Source: Lachnospiraceae bacterium UBA3804
Lineage (GTDB): Bacteria > Bacillota > Clostridia > Lachnospirales > Lachnospiraceae
DNA length: 64,000 nucleotides
NCBI GenBank assembly: GCA_002368665.1
Contig: DFEK01000011.1
Span: forward strand, 62,001 to 126,000
Reading direction: 5' to 3'
Both the position numbers and the translations under genes were made by a program. Position 1 is the stretch's first letter, and each line of letters opens with the position of its first letter. Under the pieces are notes generated by a model. It ran no database searches. It saw only the letters and a list, made by a program, of their open reading frames with translations, and was not told where the DNA came from. This document shows positions 1 to 8,132 of the stretch, one piece after another.

Positions 1-866
1 ACATCTGCGAGGTTATTCATATAGTTCACCATGTCGGTTTCCATGGTGTCGATTGAAGCGGAAAGCGCCGCGAGTTCCTGATATCCGCTGATTTTACCAA
101 GCGGTTCTGCTTTGATCTTCGTATCGGCGAAACGGTTTGCCTCTTCGGATACGCGACGAACCGGTTTCAGAATCCTGGTACGGATGAACCATATAGCGAT
201 TAAGGACGCAATAATTGCGAGTACCAATGTAGAGATAACAATCAAAAGAATGTACGGGCGCAATGTTTTGTTCACTTCACGTGCGGGACGCTGTACGCAA
301 AGAATGCCGGTCACATCACCTTTTGAGTTACAGATCGGAACCATAGAAGTTACATGCGGTTTCTGTCCGTCCGTCGTTTTAATCCGGTATACGGTTTCGT
401 AATCGGACTGCTTGTTATAGATTGCCTGATACTTTTCTTTGTATTCATCGGTGGACGTTTTCCTCTCAAAGCCTTTCTCCCAAGGCGTATAATTGGTATT
501 GTCCACGGTATTGTTAACGCAGTTAAACACCGAAACGAAACTGTTGTAATCACTCGTATCCACCTTGATGACATAGATTAAAGTAACATGAATCTTTTTA
601 CAGAATACATCCATGTATGTTCTGGTGCGTTCGTATTCCTGCTCCAGTTCATCATTTAAATACAAATCCAGATGGTCGCCGTTTACCAGAGAAGCCGCGG
701 AATCCGCAATATGATATGTGGTCCTTGAGTATCCGTTCTTATAGGTATTGGTAAAACCGATCATACTAAGGGCACTCAATACGAAACCAAACATCGCAAG
801 CAGGATAATGATCGCCACGATGATGTTAAATGACATATTTGATTTCAGTTTGGAGAAAAATTTCAT
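1..866 (-). CDS. membrane sensor protein with HAMP linker, probably SpoIIE/PP2C phosphatase (partial, C-terminus off window)
   Basis: The frame opens at an ATG at 866 behind a GGAGG at 871-875 and stays open to the window edge (288 codons). A first membrane helix spans about residues 13-35, an extracytoplasmic region of about 165 residues follows, and a second helix lies at about 205-228. After it comes a HAMP-type linker with the usual proline (RTRILKPVRRVSEEANRF). The last visible stretch (SIDTMETDMVNYMNNLADV) resembles the linker that precedes SpoIIE-type PP2C phosphatase domains in Lachnospiraceae, so a signal-controlled Ser/Thr phosphatase is the best guess. A chemoreceptor or histidine kinase with the same layout is possible. 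The output domain is outside the window, so function rests on the linker only. Confidence 0.75.
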   Translation of the reverse strand, partial: MKFFSKLKSNMSFNIIVAIIILLAMFGFVLSALSMIGFTNTYKNGYSRTTYHIADSAASLVNGDHLDLYLNDELEQEYERTRTYMDVFCKKIHVTLIYVIKVDTSDYNSFVSVFNCVNNTVDNTNYTPWEKGFERKTSTDEYKEKYQAIYNKQSDYETVYRIKTTDGQKPHVTSMVPICNSKGDVTGILCVQRPAREVNKTLRPYILLIVISTLVLAIIASLIAIWFIRTRILKPVRRVSEEANRFADTKIKAEPLGKISGYQELAALSASIDTMETDMVNYMNNLAD

Positions 867-1011
867 TTGACCTCCGAAAATACAACTATCCAAACAATGC
901 TCTAAACAATTTATTATATCATATTTTTCGATATTTAACAGCATTTAGCTGCTACCTTTGCGTATAAATCCTTTGCGAATGAATTCTTTGCCATAATGTT
1001 CTACCTCATAA

Positions 1012-1049
1012 AAAGACCACTCTTTCTCTTTTGAGATTGAGTGGTCTTT
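1012..1049. terminator. strong hairpin, probable bidirectional terminator
   Basis: An 11-bp perfect stem (AAAGACCACTC with GAGTGGTCTTT) encloses a second small TCTC/GAGA stem. On the minus strand it is followed by TTTTTATG. It lies downstream of the remnant at 1054-1253 and upstream of the sensor gene that starts at 866, so it would isolate the sensor gene from the scarred region. Confidence 0.6.
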
Positions 1050-1053
1050 ATTG

Positions 1054-1253
1054 TTAATCAATCATGTTGAAATGCTTTAAAGCATCTATGATGGCAGCAC
1101 GCTTTTTTTCATATAACTGCCATCAGGTGTATAATCAACAGTTTTATACTTATCGACCTGTTGGTGGGACATGAGGACGCACGTCTCGACTGTTGTTTAC
1201 TTGAGCAACCGAATATCATAATATCCTCTACTGCCGCATTCGAATATTGGATT
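1054..1253 (-). pseudogene. decayed C-terminal remnant resembling an RlmD/RumA-family methyltransferase
   Basis: Read on the minus strand, one frame gives GYYDIRLLK, a stop, then TVETCVLMSHQQVDKYKTVD and YTPDGSYMKK. After a shift of frame it continues KKRAAIIDALKHFNMID and stops at 1054. The motif VETCVLMS followed by a tail ending IxxALKHFxMI is the typical C-terminal extension of clostridial RlmD/RumA proteins (HVETVVLLS and similar endings). At least one stop and one frameshift separate the pieces, and the rest of the gene is absent. An intact rlmD lies 1 kb away. The assignment comes from remembered family endings, not a search. Confidence 0.45.
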
Positions 1254-1318
1254 GACATTTTTCCTGTACCATAGTATTATCCTTTTTAAAGGAAATGGGT
1301 TTTTTGTCTGGTAAGCGA

Positions 1319-2068
1319 TTATTCGCCGAGAGAGTTGCTCGTTTCTTTTTTTATGTCTATAACATCATACAAATACAGCTTTCCATCGTTTGAATGACGT
1401 ACCAGCATGGAAGCATGAAAAATATTATATCTTTCTAATTCACCTTTATCATCATAAACCGGAAGCGCGAATCTCGAGTCATATCTATACCATCCATTTT
1501 TTGCATCTCTCTTATGCTTTTTTTCGCGATTCTCTCTAAAATGCTTACCAACGGATATTTCTATCATTTCCGGAATTCCTGTTGCAGCATTCGCTTTTGC
1601 CTTTGCATTTGCTCCTTTAAGGCTATTCGTATAATTTGATCCGCTATATTCCTTCGGAAGATCTGACCCAATATACACAAGATCATTAGTTGCAACAATC
1701 ATATAGAAGTCACCGACATACGTTTTTAGGTATTCCCTAACATCTTTCCAATCTATGGACTGTTTTCCCTTAAACCTTATATCATTAATAATGACGATGT
1801 TATTCCCGTCAGCATCCTGTATGACTGATACATTCCGCCTGCCTTCCTGTTTCTCAAACAAGGTATCACTCGCTTCTTTATTTTTCCTTAGAATTCCCTC
1901 AAATTTTATTTGATACGCCAACAGCCTAGGGATGTATTCCGGTGGTGTTCTCCTTCCTGCTTCCCAATCCTCCAATGTGCGAACAGGGATGCCTGTATGT
2001 TCTGAAAACTCTTTACGTGACATCCCTGTGCTTTCTCTCAAGTCTTTTATCAATTTGGCTATATCCAT
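1319..2068 (-). CDS. XRE-family HTH regulator fused to a phage-type C-terminal domain
   Basis: 249 residues. The start is the ATG at 2068, preceded by GAGGTG seven bases upstream; an in-frame ATG further up lies inside the promoter and has no ribosome site. Residues about 5-60 form an XRE helix-turn-helix (RKEFSEHTGIPVRTLEDWE). From about residue 105 the protein resembles domains of large polyvalent phage proteins of the BECR (barnase/EndoU/RelE-like) group: KANAATGIPEMIEIS, WYRYDSRFALPVYD and KLYLYDVIDIKKETSNSLG. Such a fusion could be a self-regulating toxin, an immunity factor or a regulator that senses phage. No catalytic triad could be assigned by eye. The gene is AT-rich beside rlmD and sits in a scarred stretch, which suggests acquisition by transfer. 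Confidence 0.75.
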   Translation of the reverse strand: MDIAKLIKDLRESTGMSRKEFSEHTGIPVRTLEDWEAGRRTPPEYIPRLLAYQIKFEGILRKNKEASDTLFEKQEGRRNVSVIQDADGNNIVIINDIRFKGKQSIDWKDVREYLKTYVGDFYMIVATNDLVYIGSDLPKEYSGSNYTNSLKGANAKAKANAATGIPEMIEISVGKHFRENREKKHKRDAKNGWYRYDSRFALPVYDDKGELERYNIFHASMLVRHSNDGKLYLYDVIDIKKETSNSLGE

Positions 2069-2078
2069 ATCATCACCT

Positions 2079-2135
2079 CGCATTGCGTGCTTGTGATCAT
2101 AGTATATCACGCAATATAAAAATTCGCAATGCGTG
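2079..2135 (-). promoter_or_regulatory. promoter with triple repeat operator upstream of the HTH gene
   Basis: On the minus strand a -35 TTGCGA (2124-2129) and a -10 TATACT (2101-2106) are 17 bases apart. Three related boxes overlap them: CACGCATTGCG at 2125-2135, ATTGCGTG at 2108-2115 and CACGCAATGCG at 2079-2089. The outer two are inverted copies flanking the promoter, which is the pattern expected for autorepression by the adjacent XRE protein. Confidence 0.7.
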
Positions 2136-2139
2136 GGCT

Positions 2140-2345
2140 TTAGAGTTTTAATCGCATATCCGTATACTTCTGAACCTTATCTTCAAACCCCAATTTTTTA
2201 TATATAGGATACCCTTCATCCGTTGCTACCAGATTAATGCAGCATATTTGATGCTCTCTGGCATATTCAATCATATTTCTCATAAGGCTCGTACAGATTC
2301 CTTTCTTATAACATGGCCTATATTTAAAGCAGTCATATGTTATAT
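2140..2345 (-). pseudogene. truncated GNAT acetyltransferase (C-terminal part only)
   Basis: The minus-strand frame encodes KKGICTSLMRNMIEYAREHQ, then LVATDEGYPIYKKLGFE and TDMRL, which is the acetyl-CoA-binding half of a GNAT N-acetyltransferase. The residues before this (YDCFKYRPCY) do not match the family, and the open frame runs into the 3' end of rlmD, so the N-terminal half is missing. A full-length member would need about 70 more residues. A short translated product is possible but unlikely to be active. Confidence 0.65.
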
Positions 2346-2360
2346 TCATCTGAGAAATGC

Positions 2361-3827
2361 TCAGTCTTTTCTGTCTTTTATTTTTTGTATACACGCTATA
2401 CATTCTACATGCACCGTTCCGGGAAACATGTCCACTAGGCAGAGTCTTGTCGGCTTGTAGCCGTTAGCCATGAAGACTTCGAGGTCTCTCGCAAGGGAAG
2501 TCGGCTTGCAGGAGACGTAGACCATCTTGTCCACGCCGTAGCTTATAATCTTCGGAAGAGCCTTCGGATGAATACCGTCACGAGGTGGATCCAAAATGAT
2601 CAGATCCGGCTTCTTCGTTAAATCATCCAGCACTTTCAAGACATCGCCTGCGATGAATTCACAGTTGGAAAGCCCGTTTAATGCGGCATTTTCCTTTGCG
2701 GCTTCCACGGCTTCCTCGACAATTTCCACGCCTACAACTTTGTCGGCTACCGGCGCCATCAGCTGCGCGATGGTTCCGGTACCTGAGTAAAGATCATAGA
2801 TTACTTGAGATTTTTCCCCGTGTAGCGTTCCGGCTTTCAGAGCATCCTTCGCATCATCACCCAGAAGAAATTCCCTTACTTTTCCATACAGTACTTCCGC
2901 ACCGAGACTGTTCGTCTGGAAGAAGGAAAACTGTGAGATTTTAAACTCAAGTCCCAAAAGTTCTTCCCGGATATAGGATCTTCCGTATAAAACTTCGCTA
3001 CCCTCATCAAGCACCGTATCCGCGACGGAATCGTTAAGCGTATGTACAATCCCCGTAAGGGTACCTTCCAAAGGAAGCGCTCGAAGTCCCGCAACATAAT
3101 CATCCAGAAGCGGACCAACAGCCCCAAAACCCTGTTCTTCAAGTTTTGTCCCCTTGGTCGTTACCAGGGCGACGAGGATTTCGCCGTATTTCTTGCTTTT
3201 ACGGACAAGCAAATGACGCAGGTAACCTGTGTGCTTTGTTTTATGAAAGTAAGGAATATTGCGCTCTCTGAAGAAATTCAGCGAATAGGAAAGAATCTTT
3301 CGATAATCCTCATCCACGATACGGCAGTCCGTTACCGGTACGATATCGTACATGCTGCCCCTTTTATGAAGGCCCAAAGAAAGCGGTCCGTCCAGATATT
3401 CGTCTCCGAAGGAATATTCCATCTTATTGCGATATCCTTCGATTACGGGACTTGCATTGATTCCTTCATAAATGGAATCAAGGGATACTCCGCCGGCCTC
3501 AAGGACGGGCGATAAAAGTTCCTTCACCTGCTGTTCTTTTAAGCGAAGCTGCTCCTCATACGGAAGGGTACGGTAAGAACAACCGCCGCAGACTTCGAAA
3601 TGCGGGCAGTCCGAGTCCACTTCCACGGGGCTTTTTTGCAACACCTCAAGAAGTCGGCCTTCCGAATTCCCGTGCTTGGTCTTTAGAATACGGATGCTGA
3701 CCTCCTGACCCGGAAGTACGCCTTTAACTTTCACATTTGCAGGTGTTTCTCCCGTAACTTCCACCACTCCCTTATTGGGAAAACTAAGCTTCGTTACGGT
3801 GCCTTTAACCACATCGCCTTTTTTCAT
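2361..3827 (-). CDS. rlmD: 23S rRNA (uracil-C5)-methyltransferase, RlmD/RumA family
   Basis: 488 residues, from the ATG at 3827 with GGAG five bases upstream (a longer in-frame ATG at 3842 lacks a site). An N-terminal TRAM domain (about 1-65) is followed by the [4Fe-4S] ligands C74, C80 and C83 in CPHFEVCGGC, with a further cysteine in PVTDCRIVDED. The SAM-binding motif is DLYSGTGTI, and the catalytic region contains ILDPPRDGIHPKAL and YVSCKPTSLARDLE, whose cysteine forms the covalent enzyme-RNA bond. The family methylates uridines in 23S rRNA. The C-terminus ends HVECIACIQKIKDRKD and lacks the longer extension seen in many clostridial homologues; a decayed copy of such an extension lies at 1054-1253. 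Confidence 0.9.
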   Translation of the reverse strand: MKKGDVVKGTVTKLSFPNKGVVEVTGETPANVKVKGVLPGQEVSIRILKTKHGNSEGRLLEVLQKSPVEVDSDCPHFEVCGGCSYRTLPYEEQLRLKEQQVKELLSPVLEAGGVSLDSIYEGINASPVIEGYRNKMEYSFGDEYLDGPLSLGLHKRGSMYDIVPVTDCRIVDEDYRKILSYSLNFFRERNIPYFHKTKHTGYLRHLLVRKSKKYGEILVALVTTKGTKLEEQGFGAVGPLLDDYVAGLRALPLEGTLTGIVHTLNDSVADTVLDEGSEVLYGRSYIREELLGLEFKISQFSFFQTNSLGAEVLYGKVREFLLGDDAKDALKAGTLHGEKSQVIYDLYSGTGTIAQLMAPVADKVVGVEIVEEAVEAAKENAALNGLSNCEFIAGDVLKVLDDLTKKPDLIILDPPRDGIHPKALPKIISYGVDKMVYVSCKPTSLARDLEVFMANGYKPTRLCLVDMFPGTVHVECIACIQKIKDRKD

Positions 3828-3848
3828 GTAAACTCCATTCAAAACGAA

Positions 3849-3870
3849 AGCCCCGAATTGCTTCGGGGCT
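3849..3870 (-). terminator. rho-independent terminator after the small acidic membrane gene
   Basis: A perfect 9-bp stem AGCCCCGAA/TTCGGGGCT with a four-base loop, followed on the minus strand by TTCGTTTT. It lies 25 bases downstream of the stop at 3896 and just upstream of rlmD, so the two genes are probably separate units. Confidence 0.75.
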
Positions 3871-3895
3871 TAACTTATCTGTTCTTTGTTTCGGA

Positions 3896-4207
3896 TTAAT
3901 CTTCCTTTGCTTCAACTGCAGGAGCAACAACTGCTGCATCTTCATCATCAAAGAAATCATCATCAAAATCATCATCAAGATCATCATCGAAATCTTCGAG
4001 ATAATCAGGAGTAAGATAACGATAAACGAAATATGCAATAGCTGCTACAGCGGCGATTGCACCGATGATAGCGAGAATCGTAATAATAACCTTTTTGGTC
4101 TTCTTCTCTTCTTTTTCCTCTTCAACCTTCTTATGAATCAGGTTGCTGAGCTTTGTTGCTTCAAGAAAATCATCCCAGCTCTTTATCTTCTTAATTGCTT
4201 CAAACAT
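3896..4207 (-). CDS. small single-pass membrane protein with acidic tail
   Basis: 103 residues, starting at the ATG at 4207 eight bases after AAAGGAGGT. The N-terminal 38 residues are amphipathic and charged, then comes a KKTKK stop-transfer signal and one membrane helix (about residues 40-65, IITILAIIGAIAAVAAIAYF). The C-terminal 30 residues are almost entirely Asp and Glu (DFDDDLDDDFDDDFFDDED). No family was recognised. The low-complexity tail suggests ion or protein contacts at the membrane surface. It stands alone between terminators, with its own weak extended -10 promoter. Confidence 0.75.
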   Translation of the reverse strand: MFEAIKKIKSWDDFLEATKLSNLIHKKVEEEKEEKKTKKVIITILAIIGAIAAVAAIAYFVYRYLTPDYLEDFDDDLDDDFDDDFFDDEDAAVVAPAVEAKED

Positions 4208-4264
4208 ATCAGGAACCTCCTTTAAACTATACACATTTTGATTCGTGTACCCCACTACAGATAG

Positions 4265-4293
4265 AATATCACAAATTTTCCAAAATGGCTATA
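4265..4293 (-). promoter_or_regulatory. possible extended -10 promoter for the small acidic membrane gene
   Basis: The minus strand shows TGA-TATTCT (extended -10; hexamer at 4265-4270) with a poor -35 (TAGCCA, 4288-4293) 17 bases upstream. Placement fits the gene starting at 4207; the weak -35 keeps confidence low. Confidence 0.3.
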
Positions 4294-4302
4294 TTTTTTT
4301 AA

Positions 4303-5979
4303 TTAAAGTGTAATCTTTCCGATCGTCTTGGTCAGATTATCCGCAATTCCCTTTAAAACCTCAGCCTGACGCTCTACATCTCCGATCGCATCGTTTACGC
4401 GGGTCGCGTTGGCGAGGGTTTCTTCGGTGCTGGCCGCATTCTCCTGTGCAATGGACGTTAAATTATGCACAACTTCGATCACGCGGACTCTGGCTTCGTC
4501 CAGGCTCTTGGTCTTCTCGGCAATCTTCTCAATACTCTGAATGGATCCGTCAATATCGTCTTTAACCAGATGAAAGGCCTTCTCTGTCTCAGCCACGTCT
4601 CGGTTCTGGGCATCGATGATGGACTTCACATCATCCATGATGGCAACGGACTTCGCAGATTCTGCGGAAAGATTCTCAATAATTTTTTCGATTTCGTTTG
4701 CGGAACGGTTGGACTGCTCAGCCAGTTTCTGAATTTCACTTGCAACTACCGCAAATCCACGTCCGGCCTCACCGGCTCTGGCTGCCTCGATGGAAGCGTT
4801 CAAACTCAGCAAATTGGTCTGCTCCGCAATTCCGGTGATCATTTCAACCGCATTACGGATATCCGCAACGGAGGCGTTGGTCGCATTGGTCTGCGCATAA
4901 ATCGTATCCACGCTCTCCCTGGTTCTGTCATTGATGGCACTGAGCTTATTCAGAATGGCGATAGCCTGGCTTCCCGCATGGTCCATGTCAACCGCATTCT
5001 CACGTAAGGACTGTACTTCTCGGGTCGTCTCCTGAACCATTTCACCCATGAGTGCTACGTTATCCATAGCGGTCTGGGATTCACCTGCCTGCGAGGATGC
5101 GCCGTCTGAAATTTCGGAAATTGCTTTCTCTACCTGGCCTACACTCTCGGAGGAGTTTTCCGCACCGACAGTCATCTCCTCGGATGCGTCATACAGAAGA
5201 CGGATGGCTACACCTAGCTCATTCGAAATATCATGCAATTTATCAGTCAGTTCCAATACCGACCTTGACATTCCGCCGCATTCGTCGGACTTATGAACGT
5301 AACGGTCGAGGGCTTTGTTTTTACGGAAATCCAGCTTCGCCAGTTTCTGAATGGAGAAGTTGATGATTGTGATCGGACTCATCATTCTGGCGATCAGCAT
5401 GATGGATAATGCCAAAACCACAACAATAATTCCGAGACAGGAAAGAACAAGGCGGATCAGGTTCTTGGAGGTGATGTTCTGGACATCGCTTTTATCCGCC
5501 GTCAGAATCAGAATGAAATCATTCTCGTCGGATACGTAATAGGTTACAACCTTCTTCGTACCCTGATATACGGTTTCCTTATACTCCGGATAAGGATGAA
5601 GACCGTTCTTGACGTCCACAACCACATTGGCAATCACTTCGTTCTCCACATGTTTGCCAATCCTGTCCTTGGTCGGATGGTACAGGATGGTTCCGTCCTG
5701 ACCGACCACATAACAGTAGCTGGAAGGAAACTCACGGACCTTAATGTCCGAAACCAGTCTGCCAAGCGAAGCGCCGTCCATCGTAAAATCGGAGGACAAT
5801 TCTTTGACCGCGTCAATTCGCTTTCCGGCCTGCATGGTGACATCAATCATGTAATCCTGAATGACATCAGAAGTAATCACCACCTGCTTGGGGATAAAAA
5901 TCCCCCCCATAACAGCTGCTATGACTATGACGGATGCGATTACAATCGCTACAGATTTACCACGTAAGGATTTAAACAT
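4303..5979 (-). CDS. methyl-accepting chemotaxis protein
   Basis: 558 residues. A first helix (about 8-30) and a second (about 175-198) bracket an extracytoplasmic sensing region of about 145 residues that has a single Cache/PAS-like look (YCYVVGQDGTILYHPTKDR). A HAMP-like segment beginning RMMSPITIINF follows. The cytoplasmic part is a long coiled-coil receptor domain with the signalling hairpin tip IAEQTNLLSLNASIEAARAG and GRGFAVVASEIQKLAEQS, which contacts CheA and CheW. There is no C-terminal CheR-binding pentapeptide. The ligand cannot be told from the sequence. It sits alone, ending with little sign of a terminator. Confidence 0.92.
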   Translation of the reverse strand: MFKSLRGKSVAIVIASVIVIAAVMGGIFIPKQVVITSDVIQDYMIDVTMQAGKRIDAVKELSSDFTMDGASLGRLVSDIKVREFPSSYCYVVGQDGTILYHPTKDRIGKHVENEVIANVVVDVKNGLHPYPEYKETVYQGTKKVVTYYVSDENDFILILTADKSDVQNITSKNLIRLVLSCLGIIVVVLALSIMLIARMMSPITIINFSIQKLAKLDFRKNKALDRYVHKSDECGGMSRSVLELTDKLHDISNELGVAIRLLYDASEEMTVGAENSSESVGQVEKAISEISDGASSQAGESQTAMDNVALMGEMVQETTREVQSLRENAVDMDHAGSQAIAILNKLSAINDRTRESVDTIYAQTNATNASVADIRNAVEMITGIAEQTNLLSLNASIEAARAGEAGRGFAVVASEIQKLAEQSNRSANEIEKIIENLSAESAKSVAIMDDVKSIIDAQNRDVAETEKAFHLVKDDIDGSIQSIEKIAEKTKSLDEARVRVIEVVHNLTSIAQENAASTEETLANATRVNDAIGDVERQAEVLKGIADNLTKTIGKITL

Positions 5980-6021
5980 CCCGGTTCACCTTCCCCCTCT
6001 GAAAGAAAAACCTCTTTCGAA

Positions 6022-6528
6022 TTACATGTTCTTACCGCAACATTTCTTGTATTTCTTTCCGCTGCCGCAGGGACAGGGATCGTTGGGATAAATCTTGTTC
6101 ACTTCTCTGGTAATGGTAGTGGAAGACTTCTGCTTCTTGTAAAGCTCTTTTCTGGTCTCCTCGTCGAAGATCGGCTCCCACTCTTCCAGATTGTATAACC
6201 AGTCGGCTTCTGCACCGACCATGTTCATGTACAGACGCTCTTTATCAAACTTTAAGGAAACTTCGGTGTCGGACTCCATGGTCTCGATGGGGTTCGGCTC
6301 AACCAAAGACTCGTTGATTCCGTCTAAGAAACCGGTCATGAAGGAAATCGTCGTATTGTATTTCTCGGCAAGTTCTTTCACGGTTCCCTTTACTTCTTCA
6401 TCGGGATTCTTCAGAAGTTCCTTATAGATTTCTTTCTCTTTCAGGAAATATGCCTGCCAAAGTTTGGACATCTTTACTTTGTCCGGTTCCTGATATGCTT
6501 TCTTTCTCCATGCATCCAATAAAGCCAT
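6022..6528 (-). CDS. SEC-C zinc-ribbon protein of unknown function
   Basis: 168 residues. The helical, charged body has no recognised enzyme motif. The last 17 residues are a SEC-C zinc-binding motif (DPCPCGSGKKYKKCCGK), with the C-x-C...CC pattern found at the end of SecA and in many small cytoplasmic proteins. SEC-C modules bind zinc and often ribosomes or SecB, so a role near translation or protein handling is possible, but this is inference. It has an AAAGGATGG ribosome site and appears to be a single-gene unit. Confidence 0.75.
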   Translation of the reverse strand: MALLDAWRKKAYQEPDKVKMSKLWQAYFLKEKEIYKELLKNPDEEVKGTVKELAEKYNTTISFMTGFLDGINESLVEPNPIETMESDTEVSLKFDKERLYMNMVGAEADWLYNLEEWEPIFDEETRKELYKKQKSSTTITREVNKIYPNDPCPCGSGKKYKKCCGKNM

Positions 6529-6652
6529 AGTTCAAATCCATCCTTTACTCAATCTAATGCCCGGTTTCGTCCGCGGTAACTTGATATAGCATAACACCAC
6601 GCACAAAACCACAATATCAAGTATAATTATATACTATTCTGTCCATAAAGAA

Positions 6653-6685
6653 AAGAGCATTCTTTAAGAAGAATGCCCTTTTTTG
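6653..6685. terminator. bidirectional terminator
   Basis: The stem GCATTCTT/AAGAATGC with a TAAG loop is followed by a T run on the plus strand (CCCTTTTTT) and by TCTTTTCTTT on the minus strand. It ends the SPFH/RHH unit and precedes the SEC-C gene. Confidence 0.7.
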
Positions 6686-6707
6686 CATAATTTACTCCCT
6701 TTTCGGG

Positions 6708-6875
6708 TTATTTTCCCTTCCGCTTCTTCACAGCCTCGGAAAGCAGATACTCAATCTGTCCGTTAATCGACCGAAAATCATCTTCCGCCCACCTCGCAAC
6801 CTCGGCATACAGCGAGGGTGAAAGCCTCAGCAGGAGCTGCTTCTTTTCATTGTCTTTCTTCTTCTCAGAGTCCAT
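6708..6875 (-). CDS. small ribbon-helix-helix (Arc-type) protein
   Basis: A 55-residue gene shorter than usual gene-finder cut-offs. It starts at the ATG at 6875 after GGAGAATAC. After a lysine-rich N-terminus the body reads QLLLRLSPSLYAEVARWAED then DFRSINGQIEYLLSEAVKKR. That is a beta strand followed by two helices with the GQIEYLL pattern of Arc/MetJ-type DNA-binding proteins. It follows the SPFH gene by 64 bases and is probably cotranscribed. It could regulate the SPFH promoter, which carries paired inverted repeats, but that link is inference. Confidence 0.75.
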   Translation of the reverse strand: MDSEKKKDNEKKQLLLRLSPSLYAEVARWAEDDFRSINGQIEYLLSEAVKKRKGK

Positions 6876-6939
6876 GTATTCTCCTTAATAATGGCTCGCC
6901 GGGCAGCTTCACGACAATGCTGCCTGCTCGATCCAGTTA

Positions 6940-7953
6940 TCAGTAGATCGATCCGCTGTTTACGATGGGCTGAGCCTCTTTGTTGCCGCAAAGAACCACC
7001 ATGAGGTTGCTGACCATCTGCGCCTTGCGCTCGTTGTCAAGGGTAACCACATCTTTCTCGGAGAGCTGGTCAATTGCCATTTCCACCATGGATACCGCAC
7101 CTTCCACGATCTTACGGCGTGCTGCGATGATGGCTACCGCCTGCTGGCGCTGCAGCATGGCTGCTGCGATTTCTTCGGAGTATGCAAGGTGTGTAATACG
7201 TACTTCGAGGATCTCGAGGCCGGCGCCGACCGCACGCTGCTGAAGTTCTTCCTTCATGCGATCTGCCACTTCCTGGGAGCTGGAACGAAGCGTTTTCTCA
7301 ACCACTCCGTCGCCGTCTTCGTCCATATCGTCATACGGATATAATCTTGCAATGTTACGGATTGTGGAATCGCACTGGATGGATAAGTAATTGCGGTAAT
7401 TCTCCACTGCAAAAACTGCCAGTGTCGGGTCTTTTACTTTCCAAATAACTACGGCACCGATAATAATCGGGTTACCGAGGATATCGTTTACTTTCTGCTT
7501 CTGATTCTCCAAAGTATTGACTTTCAGGGAGATTGATCTCGGTCCGATGCTGGTAGCCTGTCCCTGCGCGTTCATTACGATGCTTCTAGCGGGATTGAAT
7601 GCCTGTGCAAACGGATTGATGAAGAAAAATCCTGCCTTCTTCATGGTTCCGTAATACTTACCGAACAGTGTCAGAACCATTGCCTCGTTGGGCTTAATGG
7701 TTTTCAGTCCGCCAAAGAAAATGCAGAACATGATAAACAAAAGAATTGCCAGGAAAACGACAACCGGCGTTGCATAACCGAAGAATCCCGTAACGCTGAC
7801 ACCAAACAGGATCAGGCAAGCAATGATTCCGAAGATATTCACAAAGAGCATCAAAAATCCGGGCGCCGGATTTAACACTTTTTCACGAATATTAATCGAC
7901 ATGTTCAGTGCCTGATTATTATTCTGATTATTTCCCATATTGTTTCCTTCCAT
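6940..7953 (-). CDS. SPFH/band-7 (flotillin-like) membrane protein
   Basis: 337 residues, starting at the ATG at 7953 after AGGAGG (an upstream in-frame ATG at 7986 has no site). An Asn-rich N-terminus is followed by two membrane helices (about 35-80) and then an SPFH domain (TIKPNEAMVLTLFGKYYGTM, then GFFFINPF) with the SPFH-characteristic AVIAARRKIVEGA-like region late in the protein (QRQQAVAIIAARRKIVEGA). Family members form membrane-bound oligomeric scaffolds in lipid microdomains, and some are turned on by membrane stress. The gene has its own strong promoter with two inverted repeats and a small DNA-binding protein just downstream. Confidence 0.9.
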   Translation of the reverse strand: MEGNNMGNNQNNNQALNMSINIREKVLNPAPGFLMLFVNIFGIIACLILFGVSVTGFFGYATPVVVFLAILLFIMFCIFFGGLKTIKPNEAMVLTLFGKYYGTMKKAGFFFINPFAQAFNPARSIVMNAQGQATSIGPRSISLKVNTLENQKQKVNDILGNPIIIGAVVIWKVKDPTLAVFAVENYRNYLSIQCDSTIRNIARLYPYDDMDEDGDGVVEKTLRSSSQEVADRMKEELQQRAVGAGLEILEVRITHLAYSEEIAAAMLQRQQAVAIIAARRKIVEGAVSMVEMAIDQLSEKDVVTLDNERKAQMVSNLMVVLCGNKEAQPIVNSGSIY

Positions 7954-7989
7954 AGTATTTCCTCCTCTTACGGATACCCACACCATGTA

Positions 7990-8038
7990 GATATCATTTT
8001 GATATCATCAACATATCATATTGATAATTCTTTGTCAA
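7990..8038 (-). promoter_or_regulatory. SPFH promoter with two matching inverted-repeat operators
   Basis: On the minus strand -35 TTGACA (8033-8038) and -10 TATGTT (8010-8015) are 17 bases apart. One inverted repeat, TATCA-N3-TGATA, lies at 8014-8026 in the spacer. A longer perfect one, GATATCA-N3-TGATATC, lies at 7990-8006 around the start of transcription. Their centres are about 22 bases (two helical turns) apart, which suggests one dimeric repressor binding twice on the same face. Confidence 0.75.
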
Positions 8039-8075
8039 GGGATTCGTTAGAAAGATCTTCCGGAGGGCATAATGA

Positions 8076-8096
8076 AAGCCCGGCATTGCCGGGCTT
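8076..8096 (-). terminator. terminator of the purB operon
   Basis: A perfect stem AAGCCCGGCA/TGCCGGGCTT with almost no loop, 37 bases after the stop at 8133. The following sequence is only weakly T-rich (TTCATTATG), so termination may be partial. Confidence 0.6.
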
Positions 8097-8132
8097 GTGA
8101 TGCAATCTTTAATAATCAATTATAATCGAACC

